Source: Apostichopus japonicus
Lineage: Eukaryota > Echinodermata > Holothuroidea > Aspidochirotida > Stichopodidae
Direction of reading: 5' to 3'
NCBI RefSeq assembly: GCF_037975245.1
Contig: NC_092564.1
Span: forward strand, 29,255,484-29,319,483
DNA length: 64,000 nt
The notes under the pieces were generated by a model that did not search any database, was not told the DNA's origin, and saw only the letters and a program-made list of their open reading frames with translations. Positions 21,490-32,495 of this stretch are shown here, one piece after another; the first letter of the stretch is position 1; every line of letters begins with the position of its first letter. Position numbers and translations under genes: made by a program.

Positions 21490-22049
21490 CATTTTTTACT
21501 TATTTGTACTTATATTGTCTTGTTCACCTTGTAATACTATGTGATGAAACAAATAATAATAATAAATATATCTTTTAAGAAGCTGCAACATCGGTGGCTC
21601 AAAAGTTTGTGATCCTGAAAGTTTGAGACCGGCAGGACTATCTGGTAGCTGGATCGAATCACTTTCCGATTCTTCTTCAACTTTAGTCCCATTTCTAATC
21701 CCTTCGGGGGAAACTTCCATCAGCTTGTCATTTTGGATTGATGAAGCGTTCGGCACGTCGCTACCAGAATTGGAACAAACTTTTCTGTCTTCTTCTGCCT
21801 TCAGGAGGTTATCGTCTTGTAAGCCTTTCCTGATCTGGTATAAGTTAGACTGTACTTAACTCGGAGGTAAGATGGAGGCTTTCATGTCCATAATGAGACT
21901 AGAGTAGGGATCTGAATCGGCTACAGGGGCTTGGGATTCCAATTTATTGTCTCTGTCTGATGTTTCGTCATCTTCCCAAGTCTCTTACAAATTTAAGTCT
22001 TCTGGAGGTCTCTCTGGGAGCTGTTCCATGTTGGACACCATAGGTGGTT
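21490..22049 (-). pseudogene. Possible terminal exon of an acidic cytoplasmic tail (two in-frame stops)
   Basis: On the minus strand a good acceptor (TCATACTCTTTTATCAACAG, ending at 22050) is followed by one long frame rich in Glu, Asp, Ser and Pro: MEQLPERPPEDLNL, ETWEDDETSDRDNKLESQAP, NASSIQNDKLMEVSPEGIRN, KVEEESESDSIQLPDSPAGL. Two in-frame stops (after EDLNL and after ILPPS) interrupt an otherwise consistent frame. The composition fits a disordered receptor tail. A transmembrane-type exon lies upstream on the same strand at 27171-27394. The family is not recognised. It may be a decayed exon or contain sequence errors. Confidence 0.4.
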
Positions 22050-23082
22050 CTGTTGATAAAAGAGTATGAAAGAAAATTACTAGATAGGAATACACAAGCC
22101 ATGTAGACGTAAGAACTCTGCATAAAGTGGAGATCATGCATTTTACATTTGAAGACTCAAATGAGTCAACGATAGCCAATAATTTTAAGGGCAAAAACGG
22201 ATTGCTTTGGGTGATAGGAGGGGGTGGGGGATTAACACTTTCTTGGTGGGAGGGAGTCAGAGCCACAGACAGAGATCTAAGAACATTTAATGATTTCCCT
22301 AACTTATGTAATGTCAGAAATGTCAATTTTTTTAATTTTATTTATAACCCATCTACTAGTGAAATGTCTAGTATTGTTGTATCAACTACAGTAGTTACAG
22401 AATATTATTATAAAATGTAAAAAAAAATGTAAAATTTTTTGATTGCAATAGATTTACAAGCTATATTACAATGGAAAGACATGAAGGAAAAATTCATAAA
22501 AAAGATGACTTTAGAAACAAAGCTTAACAAACCTCAGTTAATTTGTTGTGAACGGTTGAAAAACAGCGTTATTAGGCCAGGCTGGATTTTTTTTGCCACT
22601 TTTAATTTGTAAGGGAACGACCCATTAATTTGCCGAGGTTCATCGGTTTAGAGTGACAAGACTATTTAGTCTAATACTTTAACCATTTAGCTGAGTTCCT
22701 CAGATCCAGCACAAAATCACAAAAAAGATATTTACCTGTCTCAAATGACATGTTTACAGTGGTAGTACAAATTTGTCAACTTTTGGATAGATGGTGTCTA
22801 ATTTTCTTTCAATGGGTGCAAGGGTGTTGTTGTTTTAATATCAAGTTTAAGGAACATGCTTTGGTTGAGTGAGTTATTAGAATGTAAAGCAATGGGTTAA
22901 CGTTAACATTAAAGCCTGTTCTAGAAGAGCTGATAACATCATCAAGTTAGCCTTTAAAGGAACATACCGGAGGTTTAGCATATTTTAACGGTAAATAGCT
23001 TGGAACTGGATCAGCAATTAACCTTGTTCTGGTGGACTACGACATTATTGTGTCTAAAATTCAGCCTACATTTGTCATTTAG
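22050..23082. other. Non-coding, nothing recognised
   Basis: No supported exon or known repeat. A G-rich run at about 22217-22232 and AT-rich sequence make up the interval. Confidence 0.4.
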
Positions 23083-23278
23083 GTAGATACTGAAGAAGTG
23101 ACGGATATGAAGTCATGCTGTCGAGGAAGGAAACTTTCTTTTACAATTTTATTAATTCTTATTCTCATTTCATTATCTGACAATAACACGGACGGAGAAA
23201 TGTACTACATCTCAAACCTGCACATAATCAGAAAGCAAAGCCAGAATATTAAACTGGAGGGTGGAGTGGAGGCAATAA
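23083..23278 (+). CDS. Possible signal-peptide exon of an unknown secreted or membrane protein
   Basis: An acceptor-like CATTTGTCATTTAG ends at 23082 and a strong donor, GTAAGTG, begins at 23279. The first ATG in the open frame is at 23107, giving MKSCCRGRKLS followed by a hydrophobic run (FTILLILILISLS) typical of a signal peptide, then a polar segment (DNNTDGEMYYISNLHIIRKQ). No family is recognised. It is on the strand opposite to the receptor-like exons on either side. It could be the first coding exon of a gene running rightwards, but no follow-on exon was found. Confidence 0.35.
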
Positions 23279-25070
23279 GTAAGTGTTTACTATTTTGAAT
23301 ACATGTGCTGAAAGTTTCTCCATTTTGTTTATCATTATATTGATGATAACACTAGAGTTTCTGTTAATGGAAAAAAGAAATGCCCAATATCTTTGCATTT
23401 GTGTAGCAAGTCAGTCAATTTCATAGCAAGATTTGCTCGGGTAAATGGAGCAACAGAGTTCGGAGTGGGTTTAGTGGTACTGGATATGTGTTTTGGTGGG
23501 GTTACAGACAAAATCTAAGAGATGGGGAATCTAGGTCCCACCCCTGGCTGCATCCAAACAGCAAAATACTAAGTAACTAGGTGTTAATTTACACATAAAT
23601 AACAGGTCTTTAATTGAGATGGAGAACAACACACAATAACTGCAATGTTCCTAAATATTCCACTAAAACCCGCCCCCCCTCCCATCCTCCCAGACCAATT
23701 CTCTCCTAGTCTCATTACGTGTAGGGTTTCCAGAAAGATCTGACCTGACTCGGCGTTAATTTTGTTACAAACTTTTTCAAGAGTTTCCTCTAAATATATT
23801 TATATTTATATCTCTGGGATTATAGGGAAAGATTATCACTGCACAGAACAAAGCCTTATTTGTCAAAACAAACGTGACACAATGCGCATACAATTTAAGG
23901 GAAACCCCCCCCCCAAAAAAAATAATGCACAGTACCATATGGCAAAACTTATGGCAGGTATAATATTGTTTCCAATACACTAGTAACTGCACAGCTACTT
24001 TGATGATGGGTAAAAGAGCAATTTGCTTTGCGTGAATACTTATTCAGTTCTAGGAAAAAAGGAACGAGCTTGTTATCCTTACAATATTCACCCCAAAAAA
24101 ATACTTTACACTAAATCTGAGGACGAAGTACATAAACTTGATGTATTCTTTATGTTATGTATTGCCTTATGTATCACTTGAGTGACTCTGAATGGCACAA
24201 GCTAGATTGTACCTGCCTTGAAGGTAGTAGCTTTATCCCTTTGTGTCCTGTATATTTGTCTTGTTTGTGTCTTGTTTTGTGTTATGTATTGTTTTGAGCA
24301 GTACATGGTATGCATTCATTTCAGAGTTGGAGAATATTCCTCACTTGACTCCCAGGGTTTGAAAGGTACAGTTGTACAAGACTGGCTGTGTCATTTGTGG
24401 GCGTGGTGTGTTGGTTATTATTGCTGTTGTGGTAAGACCCTGTGAGGGCACTAAGTTGTATTCAGGCTTGTTGAGAAGCTTAGCCTGCGAGGCCAACATT
24501 TTATATGCAAAAAAACATATATTACTTATTGTCACCACCTGAGTTAATTTGACCAGTAACCGGTTCTGTGTGGATGTATCGTGGTGCCAGTCTGTACCTG
24601 GAGAGCAAGTCAAAGCCCAGTGAAGTAAGTCACATTATTTATCCTTGTTAAGAACATGTGGGGACAGGTGAACAGTAACATTTTGTTTATTGAAGTGTCA
24701 CTGTTGTTGTGGGGGTTTGTATCCCGACCTAGGCAACTTTGGCTCTAGCCTAGGGGATATGTCAATAATACTTAGTAATATGTGTTACAAGATTATGCAA
24801 TCAGGGATCACTTTAGAGAGGAGCATTGTGTCTTGGGGTATGGCATGATATTTCAGATACAGAGATTATGTTCTAGAATAATCCTGGCCATTGAAGCTGC
24901 CCTAGGGGTAGAGATAGTATGCATATAGTAAGTGTTGTATTGGAGCAGTTAGTGGGGGCATTATAGAATTGGGAGCCTTGTGATAATTTAGGACTTGGTG
25001 GTGGGTTTATGTAATTATTTATGTTGTTATGTGTTATGCGTTTTCAATATCCCAAAGGGAAATTCACATC
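23279..25070. other. No gene recognised
   Basis: The stretch includes C-runs at about 23670-23680 and 23908-23916 and a TTGTGT-rich segment (about 24230-24300). Short open frames have no splice context or recognisable motif. Confidence 0.35.
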
Positions 25071-25216
25071 ATGGTTTCCATTCGTGCAATAGTGCAAATA
25101 TTTCATTCCTTGAAAGATGTAATTTGTTCCATTCAACTCTGCTGCGCCCGTTGAATGGAACATTCCATCTTTCAACTCATGAAATATTTGCACTATTGCA
25201 CTCATAACCATTCAAT
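25071..25216. mobile_element. Hairpin MITE
   Basis: The left arm, TGCAATAGTGCAAATATTTC... from 25085, pairs with the right arm ending ...GAAATATTTGCACTATTGCA at 25200. Arms of about 50 bp (GTTCCATTCAAC / GTTGAATGGAAC at the inner ends) enclose a 12-base loop. The outer ends ATGGTTT and AACCAT also pair. This is a small foldback or MITE-like structure with no coding sequence. Confidence 0.75.
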
Positions 25217-25315
25217 ATTTGTATAATAATCAATCATGCAAATATGGATTAATAATCAATCACGCAAAGATGGATTAGTAATCAATCACGCAAAGATGCA
25301 TTAATAATCATTGTT
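25217..25315. repeat. Short tandem repeat, about 29 bp x 3
   Basis: ATAATCAATCATGCAAATAT, GTAATCAATCACGCAAAGAT and similar units repeat three times, directly after the hairpin MITE. Confidence 0.75.
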
Positions 25316-26029
25316 GCTTACAGATTTCTCTTTTGTTATACAACCCACGGGGGAAATGAATTCCACCCCACCAAGATGAGGAATACTGTATTTTCACTTT
25401 CGTTAAATGACGTGTTAAATTTTTCCCCATAAGGTCTGTTCATACCACCGTCTCTTATGCTATTGTCGCGTTACAGAGCAGACGTCACTTACTCTTTTCG
25501 TTGGGATCTGGGTAGGAGTTGAAATTTAAGCGCCAATGAATGAGCTGGAGCTTGTGGATTAAACACCAAATGTTTCCTCCCCTACAGCAGTGGGTAGTTT
25601 CACTCAACATTCTATTAAACATGAAATGTAGTGTAAGCAATGAAACTTGAAATTTTCAACATGTTACATGATGTTGCATGTTAGTCGCAATTTAACCTTG
25701 CATCTCATGATATCAAACACTAACATGTTAGGACAGCCCTTGAACAAAGCAATTAAACATACATTAAAGTAATGAAACTATACTCAAATTGACAGTTGAA
25801 TGATCCATTAATTAATATTTTTGTCATCTCACCTTCATTCTGCCATGGATTGCTTCATTAGTCATCTTAATTCCTTGCATACCTTGAAGGTAGCCATCTT
25901 TATCAATCATATCTCTCCTGAAACTTGCCTAATAAACTCCCTTGTTATGGGATCTTAGCATCTATTAAGATTAAAACATAAGACAAGATGGCAATCTATG
26001 GTACTCATCTCTTTTATGATGGAATGGAT
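25316..26029. other. No gene recognised
   Basis: AT-rich sequence with short words such as AACATGTTA and CATGATGTTGCATG. Neither a coding nor a transposon signature was identified. Confidence 0.35.
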
Positions 26030-26640
26030 CTACAATGAACTTTGACCTTGACCCTAAACAACTGCATAAGTTCTAATTTAAAATTTGTCTCATTATAGTC
26101 AACATATCTGTGGTTTAATGACTTTTTCCAACATGCTGACAAGCAGAAAATGGCTACACTTTCTGGGTATTTGACCTTTCACCTATGACATTTAGACAAT
26201 CACCAAAGATCAAGTTTACAGTACATGGTCAGGCACCTACCCACCAAGTTTGAACCTGATCGGACTAACAGTCTAGGACACACTCTTTTGCACAATTTAG
26301 ACCAATTTTAACTTTAACTCAATTGACCCGTTAACTACAAGCCTAAACAGCTAAATCTGTCTTGTTTTAAACTTTGTCTCTTCATTCTCTACATATAATG
26401 TGGTTTAATGCCTTTGTCCAACAAGTTGGCATGCAGAAAATGGCTAAAAACTAATTTTTAGATTTCTTGACCTTCAACCTCTTTGACGTCATCAATCGCG
26501 TAGGCATGAGTTACCTGTAACATGGTCAGGCTCCCACCCACCAAGCTTGAACTCGACAGGACTTGGGGTCTAGGAGGAGTCTGCGACATACTTAATTTTG
26601 CTCACTCACTCACGCACACACGGACACGCACACTCACTCA
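26030..26640. repeat. Two-copy diverged tandem repeat (about 300 bp) with a CACTCA tail
   Basis: GCAGAAAATGGCTA, ACATGGTCAGG and CCCACCAAG.TTGAAC recur in the same order about 300 bp apart (26144-26255 and 26434-26550). The second copy ends in a CACTCACTCACGCACACACG tract. It is of the same general type as 20641-21000 and 28930-29472. Confidence 0.65.
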
Positions 26641-27170
26641 CTCACATTTTTGATGTGGAGTGAAGTACAATATCTCATCTCCCTATTCATTACATGAAGG
26701 GAGAGGAGATCAAAACAAACTCAACACAAGGTTACAAACAGTTCTGCTTTACAGCAAGAAATAGATAGTGGTCTACTTTAAAATGCACTGTGCAGTTTTC
26801 AGTACAGTCAACTGTTTAGAGTGTAAATTTAAAAATCATATCGTTTAAGCAGCTTGTGTTAGCTGCCCACCCCTCCTCCACTCACCCCCACCCCAAATTG
26901 ACTTCTATTTACCTTCCCAATCCTTTACAACTTGAGATAGTTTAAAATATCGTTACCAAGATACAGCGTTACCTTTCAACCAGTTACATTTATGGTAAGT
27001 AAACATTCGGTTTGGGATTATCCAATAACTTGTCTCAATACATTGCATTTACTTTTCCCAGTCAGTTTCTTATTTTTGAATTGTTTTACAAAAGAATAAA
27101 ACATAGATAATATGTTGCCAGCTGACAAAACCTTGCTTAAAATAAAACATGTTTAGAGAGTGAAACTTAC
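26641..27170. other. No gene recognised
   Basis: AT-rich sequence. Near 27165 lies the minus-strand donor of the exon that follows. Confidence 0.35.
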
Positions 27171-27394
27171 TTATGACTGGTTAAAATGTCCCTGTAACTA
27201 TCGCTACCACTGGACTCCGTTTTCAGAGATGAGCCATGCTTGTACTCGGACTGAGCCGTATCTCCTAAATTTTCTATAGCGACCTTTTGTTGGGAGAATA
27301 AACTGCAGCGGAAGATGAAAGAAAAGAGAACCAACAATGTAGACAGACAGAGGGTGAAAGAAGAAACTAGAGCACCAATGGTGCAGAAGCTCAT
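27171..27394 (-). CDS. Possible transmembrane exon of an unknown receptor-like gene
   Basis: On the minus strand the frame MSFCTIGALVSSFTLCLSTL, LVLFSFIFRCSLF contains about 28 hydrophobic residues. A polar, serine-rich juxtamembrane part follows (ENLGDTAQSEYKHGSS, SSGSDSYRDILTSH). It ends at a consensus donor CATAA|GTAAGT at 27170. Such a layout is common in single-pass receptors. The acceptor side is less clear (CATTTTTAAG near 27409). The acidic exon at 21490-22049 on the same strand could be the following cytoplasmic part. The family is not recognised. Confidence 0.38.
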
Positions 27395-27677
27395 TCCTTT
27401 TCGAGCTTAAAAATGTAGGGCCCACAAAACTTTATGGCCCACCAAATTTCAGGCCATTTTTCAGATTCCACCAATTTTGGGCCCATGAGGGATAACCCCC
27501 CCCCTCCCTCCGTTAGCAGAATCCTGGCCACACCACTGGCTATAATTCCTATTTTCCCCCTTTAAATCCTATTTTACCAACTCTCTCAAACAATACCACT
27601 GACCTACCCTATTAAACTTTCTCCCCTCTACCTGAGCAGACCTGAAGCACTCCTTGCCAACATTTTGGCTGGCTGCC

Positions 27678-28584
27678 TATGGCGGGCCATCAGTCTCAAA
27701 TCATTGGAGATCGACTTATACCGATTTAAATCGACATATACCAGTTTCCTTCGACATATACCAGTTTCCTTCGACATATACCAGTTTCATTCTACATATC
27801 ATCGATTTATTTTACTTATCATCGATTTAATTTGGAATATGTTAATGAGCTAAATCGATGATATGTCGATTTAAATAGGTATATGTCAATTTGAGACGCT
27901 AGAAACTGGTATAAGTCCACGGAAATTGACTTCTACCGATTTAATTCGACATATCATCGATTTAAACTGGTAGATGTCGATTTAAATGGACATATCATCG
28001 ATTTATTTTACATATCATCGATTTAAATCGATGAGAAGTAAAATAAATCGATGATATGTAGAATAAATCGATGATATGTCGATTTAAATTGACATATACC
28101 AGTTTCATTCTACATATCATCGATTTAAATCGACATATACCAGTTTCCTTCGACATATCATCGATTTATTTTACTTATCATCGATTTAAATCGATGATAA
28201 GTAAAATAAATCGATGATATGTCCATTTAAATCGATGATATGTCGATTTAAATTGACATATACCAGTTTCATTCCACATATCATCGATTTAAATCGACAT
28301 ATACTAGTTACTATCGACATATCATCGATTTATTTTACTTATCATCGATTTAAATCGATGATAAGTAAAATAAATCGATGATATGTAGAATGAAACTGGT
28401 ATATGTCGATTTAAATCGATGATATGTAGAATGAAGCTGGTATATGTCGATTTAAATCGATGATATGTAGAATGAAACTGGTATAAGTCGAAGGAAACTG
28501 GTATATGTCGAAGGAAACTGGTATATGTCGATTTAAATCGGTATAAGTCGATCTCCAATGATTTGAGACTGATGGCCCGCCATA
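27678..28584. mobile_element. Foldback-type DNA element 2 (ATCGATTTAAATCGAT arms)
   Basis: The 6-bp target duplication GCTGCC lies at 27672-27677 and 28585-28590. Terminal inverted repeats start TATGGCGGGCCATCAGTCTC and are nearly identical for more than 100 bp. The whole 907 bp is arms with no unique core. Subrepeats such as CGACATATACCAGTTT and the palindrome ATCGATTTAAATCGAT alternate. No coding capacity; it must be moved in trans. It resembles element 1 in terminus (TATGGC), duplication length and architecture but not in subrepeat sequence. Confidence 0.9.
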
Positions 28585-28599
28585 GCTGCCTACATACCT

Positions 28600-28920
28600 C
28601 AGGCTCAAAGACTTCTAAGAATCGGCAAGTGCTGATTGGCTGTAGGGCTCTCACGCTTACAGTTCAACAGTTAATAACAACTCCCAGTCCTGCTTTAATT
28701 CCACTAACAGCCTCTGCAGAGCTTAACCACAAATGTAAACAAACACTGCAGATACTGGGAGACAAATTAAAGGAGCTTTGGCAAAAGGTGAAGGCTCAGA
28801 TTTTTTTAAACAATGGGGATTAATTGTAATTAATTAACTTTTGACCAAAAATTATTAGGCATCACCTTATTCATACACAATCCAACAATCATCAGTTCAA
28901 CTTTGAATATGATCCATCAA
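28600..28920. other. No supported gene
   Basis: An open frame to 28823 contains KELWQKVKAQ-like helix-forming sequence, but it starts inside the foldback terminal repeat and has no splice support. Confidence 0.3.
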
Positions 28921-28929
28921 AATCTTGAG

Positions 28930-29472
28930 GAGATTGAGATATTTGAAAATATTACAAAGAATGACCCCCGATGACCCCCTAAATGACATTTGACCTCAAT
29001 TTTCCAAACACTCCTCGTAACTCCTATCCCGAGGAACGTTGTGACCAAGTTTCACTATCACTGGCCATACACTGTACGAACAGGAGCAATTTGAAAATAT
29101 TGGGCCGGGGCCCGGGACACAAAAGACCCCTAGTTGATCTTTGATCTGAAATTCATGAACACCCTGAAGGTAAAACTTCCATAGTACTATCGTGACAAAC
29201 CCTCAACATTGTACCATGGAATCTGTAGGAGAAGAAGCGTTTTGTGTATTTCCACAAAATGGCCCATTACGGCCCACAGGTGACCTTTGACCCCATATTT
29301 CGGACCATCTCTGATGGCCCTATACCCAATGGTCCTTGTGTCCAATTTTCATGAAATTCCATCAAACGTTGTGCGAGTGGGAGCGGTTTTACCAATTGTT
29401 GACGGATAGAGTGATAGAGTGATAGACGCCGCACTGTAACAATAGCTCACACCAGCATGCTGGTATGAGCTA
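28930..29472. repeat. Dispersed repeat ending in a 30-nt palindrome
   Basis: Phrases such as TGACATTTGACCTCAATTTT, GGTGACCTTTGACCCC and CCAATTTTCATGAAATTCC form a diverged repeat. It terminates in GTGATAGAGTGATAGACG and a near-perfect palindrome at 29443-29472 (TAGCTCACACCAGCA / TGCTGGTATGAGCTA) followed by AAAA. A conserved 3' hairpin next to A residues suggests a retroposed short element or a hairpin-ended transposon. Confidence 0.55.
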
Positions 29473-31200
29473 AAAACCAAACACACTCAATGAATGTAAA
29501 AATATGTACGTCAGGAAGCAGGTGGATGGCAAAATACCTCTTGCGGTAATGAGCTTAAAAATCATCCATCACTGATAGCAACAACTGCGGTATGACTTTT
29601 AACCCTTTCAATGCCTTAGGTGCTCTCTTGATCATCCTACAACTTTATCATCAAAGTCAGGGCTCTAAGATTGTCCAAAACTCCAGCAAAATTTGTGCCA
29701 AGAGCCAGTAAATATTGAGCAGCTGCAGGAAATGTTAAGGTTTTGATGTACAGTTTTCAAAAAACCACTGAAAAAAAAGTTGCTCTTAAAATTCTGTCAA
29801 TTCTACCTGTTTTTTCTCACTCTGGAAACCATGCGCCTTGGTGCCTTTTCACAAGTGTATGTAAATAGCCTTGTTTTCCTACTAAAACTACAAAGTTGCC
29901 ATAGTGCCCCTGCTATCTCAATGAAAATCAAAGACAATTTCTAATTCTCTCCCTCGAAATAGTGGCTGTGCCCCTCCGGATTCTTAATGAGGGTACATTA
30001 TAATAAGCTGGGTACTTAGGTAAAAACTGCAATTGCTGATTCAAGGCACCAAACTGCATTAAATAAAAGCTTTCAATATATAAATATCTCTGCATCCTAC
30101 CCTGTTAGTTTCTGTTACAGCTTATTGTTGCTCCATTTACTGATACTGTTTATATAATAAACTACTTATTATCGACTTTTGTTTTCCAAAATATTCTATT
30201 TTGATTATTCACGTGTGCAATTACTCCACTGTAATGTTCAACTACAGTAGTAGCAGTGTGGTCTAACAGTTGAATGTTAAATGGATTCCAGAGGGGTGAG
30301 AAAGGTAGGGATTTGGGACAGGTACACTGACAGGACTCACATGAGTAAGGATTGGGGAGTACAACAAATACAGCTCATCATATATGGAGGGACTACGCCT
30401 ACCTGCGGAAAGAAATATGATGTTTGTCCAGACGAAGGACAGATTTATACTCTAAACTTGACAACTTAGGAAAAAGGGCAGTAGAACATTTGAAAGAGCT
30501 GTTTGCATTAGAAAATAAAGGAAAGTCTATGAAAACCTCCAAAATTCTGGAAGGATACAACAGCTCCTGAAACCCTACTTCTCTTGTCCCTTGCATCATT
30601 GTCCCTGCACCCCACCCCCCCCCCTCTGTCCTTTCACTGCAAATCGCATGGATGCATTCACTAAAATGCCGCTACTTCGGCCACGTACAGTAGCCGGATA
30701 GATTTATAACAATCGAGATATAACATCGAGTTATAAAAAAACAAACACCACCTTTGTTGTTCTACTCCACCTTTTGACCTTTTGACATTAAGTATTCCCA
30801 TATTGACATTAAAAAAAGATGCCTCCCAATAATAAAGTTGGTGTGATTGCCATCAGAAATGTTTGAAAGGATAATTTCTAATCAATATGGGGTGTTTTCA
30901 AGCCACAGCAGCGCAAAGTTTTGGTATTTTGGGGTCTAATCATTAAGTGTATTAAAACCATAAATTACCAGCGTTTGTGAAAAGTACACTCTTGAGTCGG
31001 AAAATAAATGTGAGCAACCATTTCTTGTGAGATATGACGTGTCAAGTGTACCCAAAAAATATCAGTTTTTTTTTACTCATTAAGTAAGATAAAGAAAGTG
31101 ATGAGTATTATTTTTTTTCAAGTTCGGATTTAAGGATATCACTTTGACGTCTGCATGATTAGCAATACATATTTCAATTTGGAATATTTTACTCACATTC
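29473..31200. other. No gene recognised
   Basis: Mostly AT-rich single-copy-looking sequence. Short open frames (for example 30281-30469) have no recognisable motif. A run of C residues lies at about 30608-30622. Confidence 0.35.
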
Positions 31201-31213
31201 ACGGCATATCAGC

Positions 31214-31580
31214 CAGTGGCGTAGGAAGGTACTTTTGAGTGGGGGGGGCTGAAGACGGATGGCTGGCCTGGGGGAGGGGTCTAAGGGGAGGGGGTGTCCC
31301 CCTCCCCTTTGGACTTTTTTTGCATTTCCAGGTGGCCTCAGATGCAATTTGGTGCAATATAGCACACTTCAACCCACCCACTCCATTTTGTATATAATTT
31401 TGCATTTTCACCTGGCCTTAGATGCTATTTGGTGCTCTAAATGAGATTTTTTTCTCATTTGGAAATGAAAAAGGGGTTTTCTGACTTGCGAAGCGGGGGG
31501 GCGGAATGATACTTCCGCCCCTCCACATTTTTCACTGGGGGGCTGGCGCCCCCCCAGCCACCCCGGTTCCTATGCCCTTG
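31214..31580. mobile_element. hAT-superfamily MITE with 8-bp target duplication
   Basis: ATATCAGC is duplicated exactly at 31206-31213 and 31581-31588. The termini CAGTGGCGTAGGAA and, inverted, CAAGGGCATAGGAA match at 11 of 14 positions. At 367 bp, it has G- and C-rich ends and no coding capacity. Confidence 0.88.
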
Positions 31581-31588
31581 ATATCAGC

Positions 31589-32177
<589 letters not shown>

Positions 32178-32224
32178 TATTTATTTATTTGTTTGCCACA
32201 AAAGTACAAAGTGGAGGAAGTCTT

Positions 32225-32274
<50 letters not shown>

Positions 32275-32310
32275 CACATTTTGTACTTCTCATTCAACTG
32301 CCAAGTATTG

Positions 32311-32338
32311 CTGACGAAGGTCCCAGGGGGGACCGAAA
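32311..32338 (+). ncRNA. Hammerhead-like core in the Penelope pseudo-LTR (tentative)
   Basis: CTGACGA (32311-32317) is followed by A, a GGTCC/GGACC stem with a CAGGGG loop, and GAAA (32335-32338). This copies the conserved CUGANGA...GAAA framework of hammerhead ribozymes, which are known from this class of element. One extra A sits before the stem, and the outer stems were not verified. In copy 2 (34961-34988) the right stem arm is GGTCC, which breaks the pairing. Confidence 0.35.
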
Positions 32339-32410
32339 ATTACAATAGATTTTCTAAAACTTGTCAATTATGAGTCATATCTTATTTCTCTGGTTTTCTC
32401 TAACAATATA

Positions 32411-32451
<41 letters not shown>

Positions 32452-32495
32452 GGTAGTTCGTGGAATAGCGACCCATACTTTATTACAGATACAAC

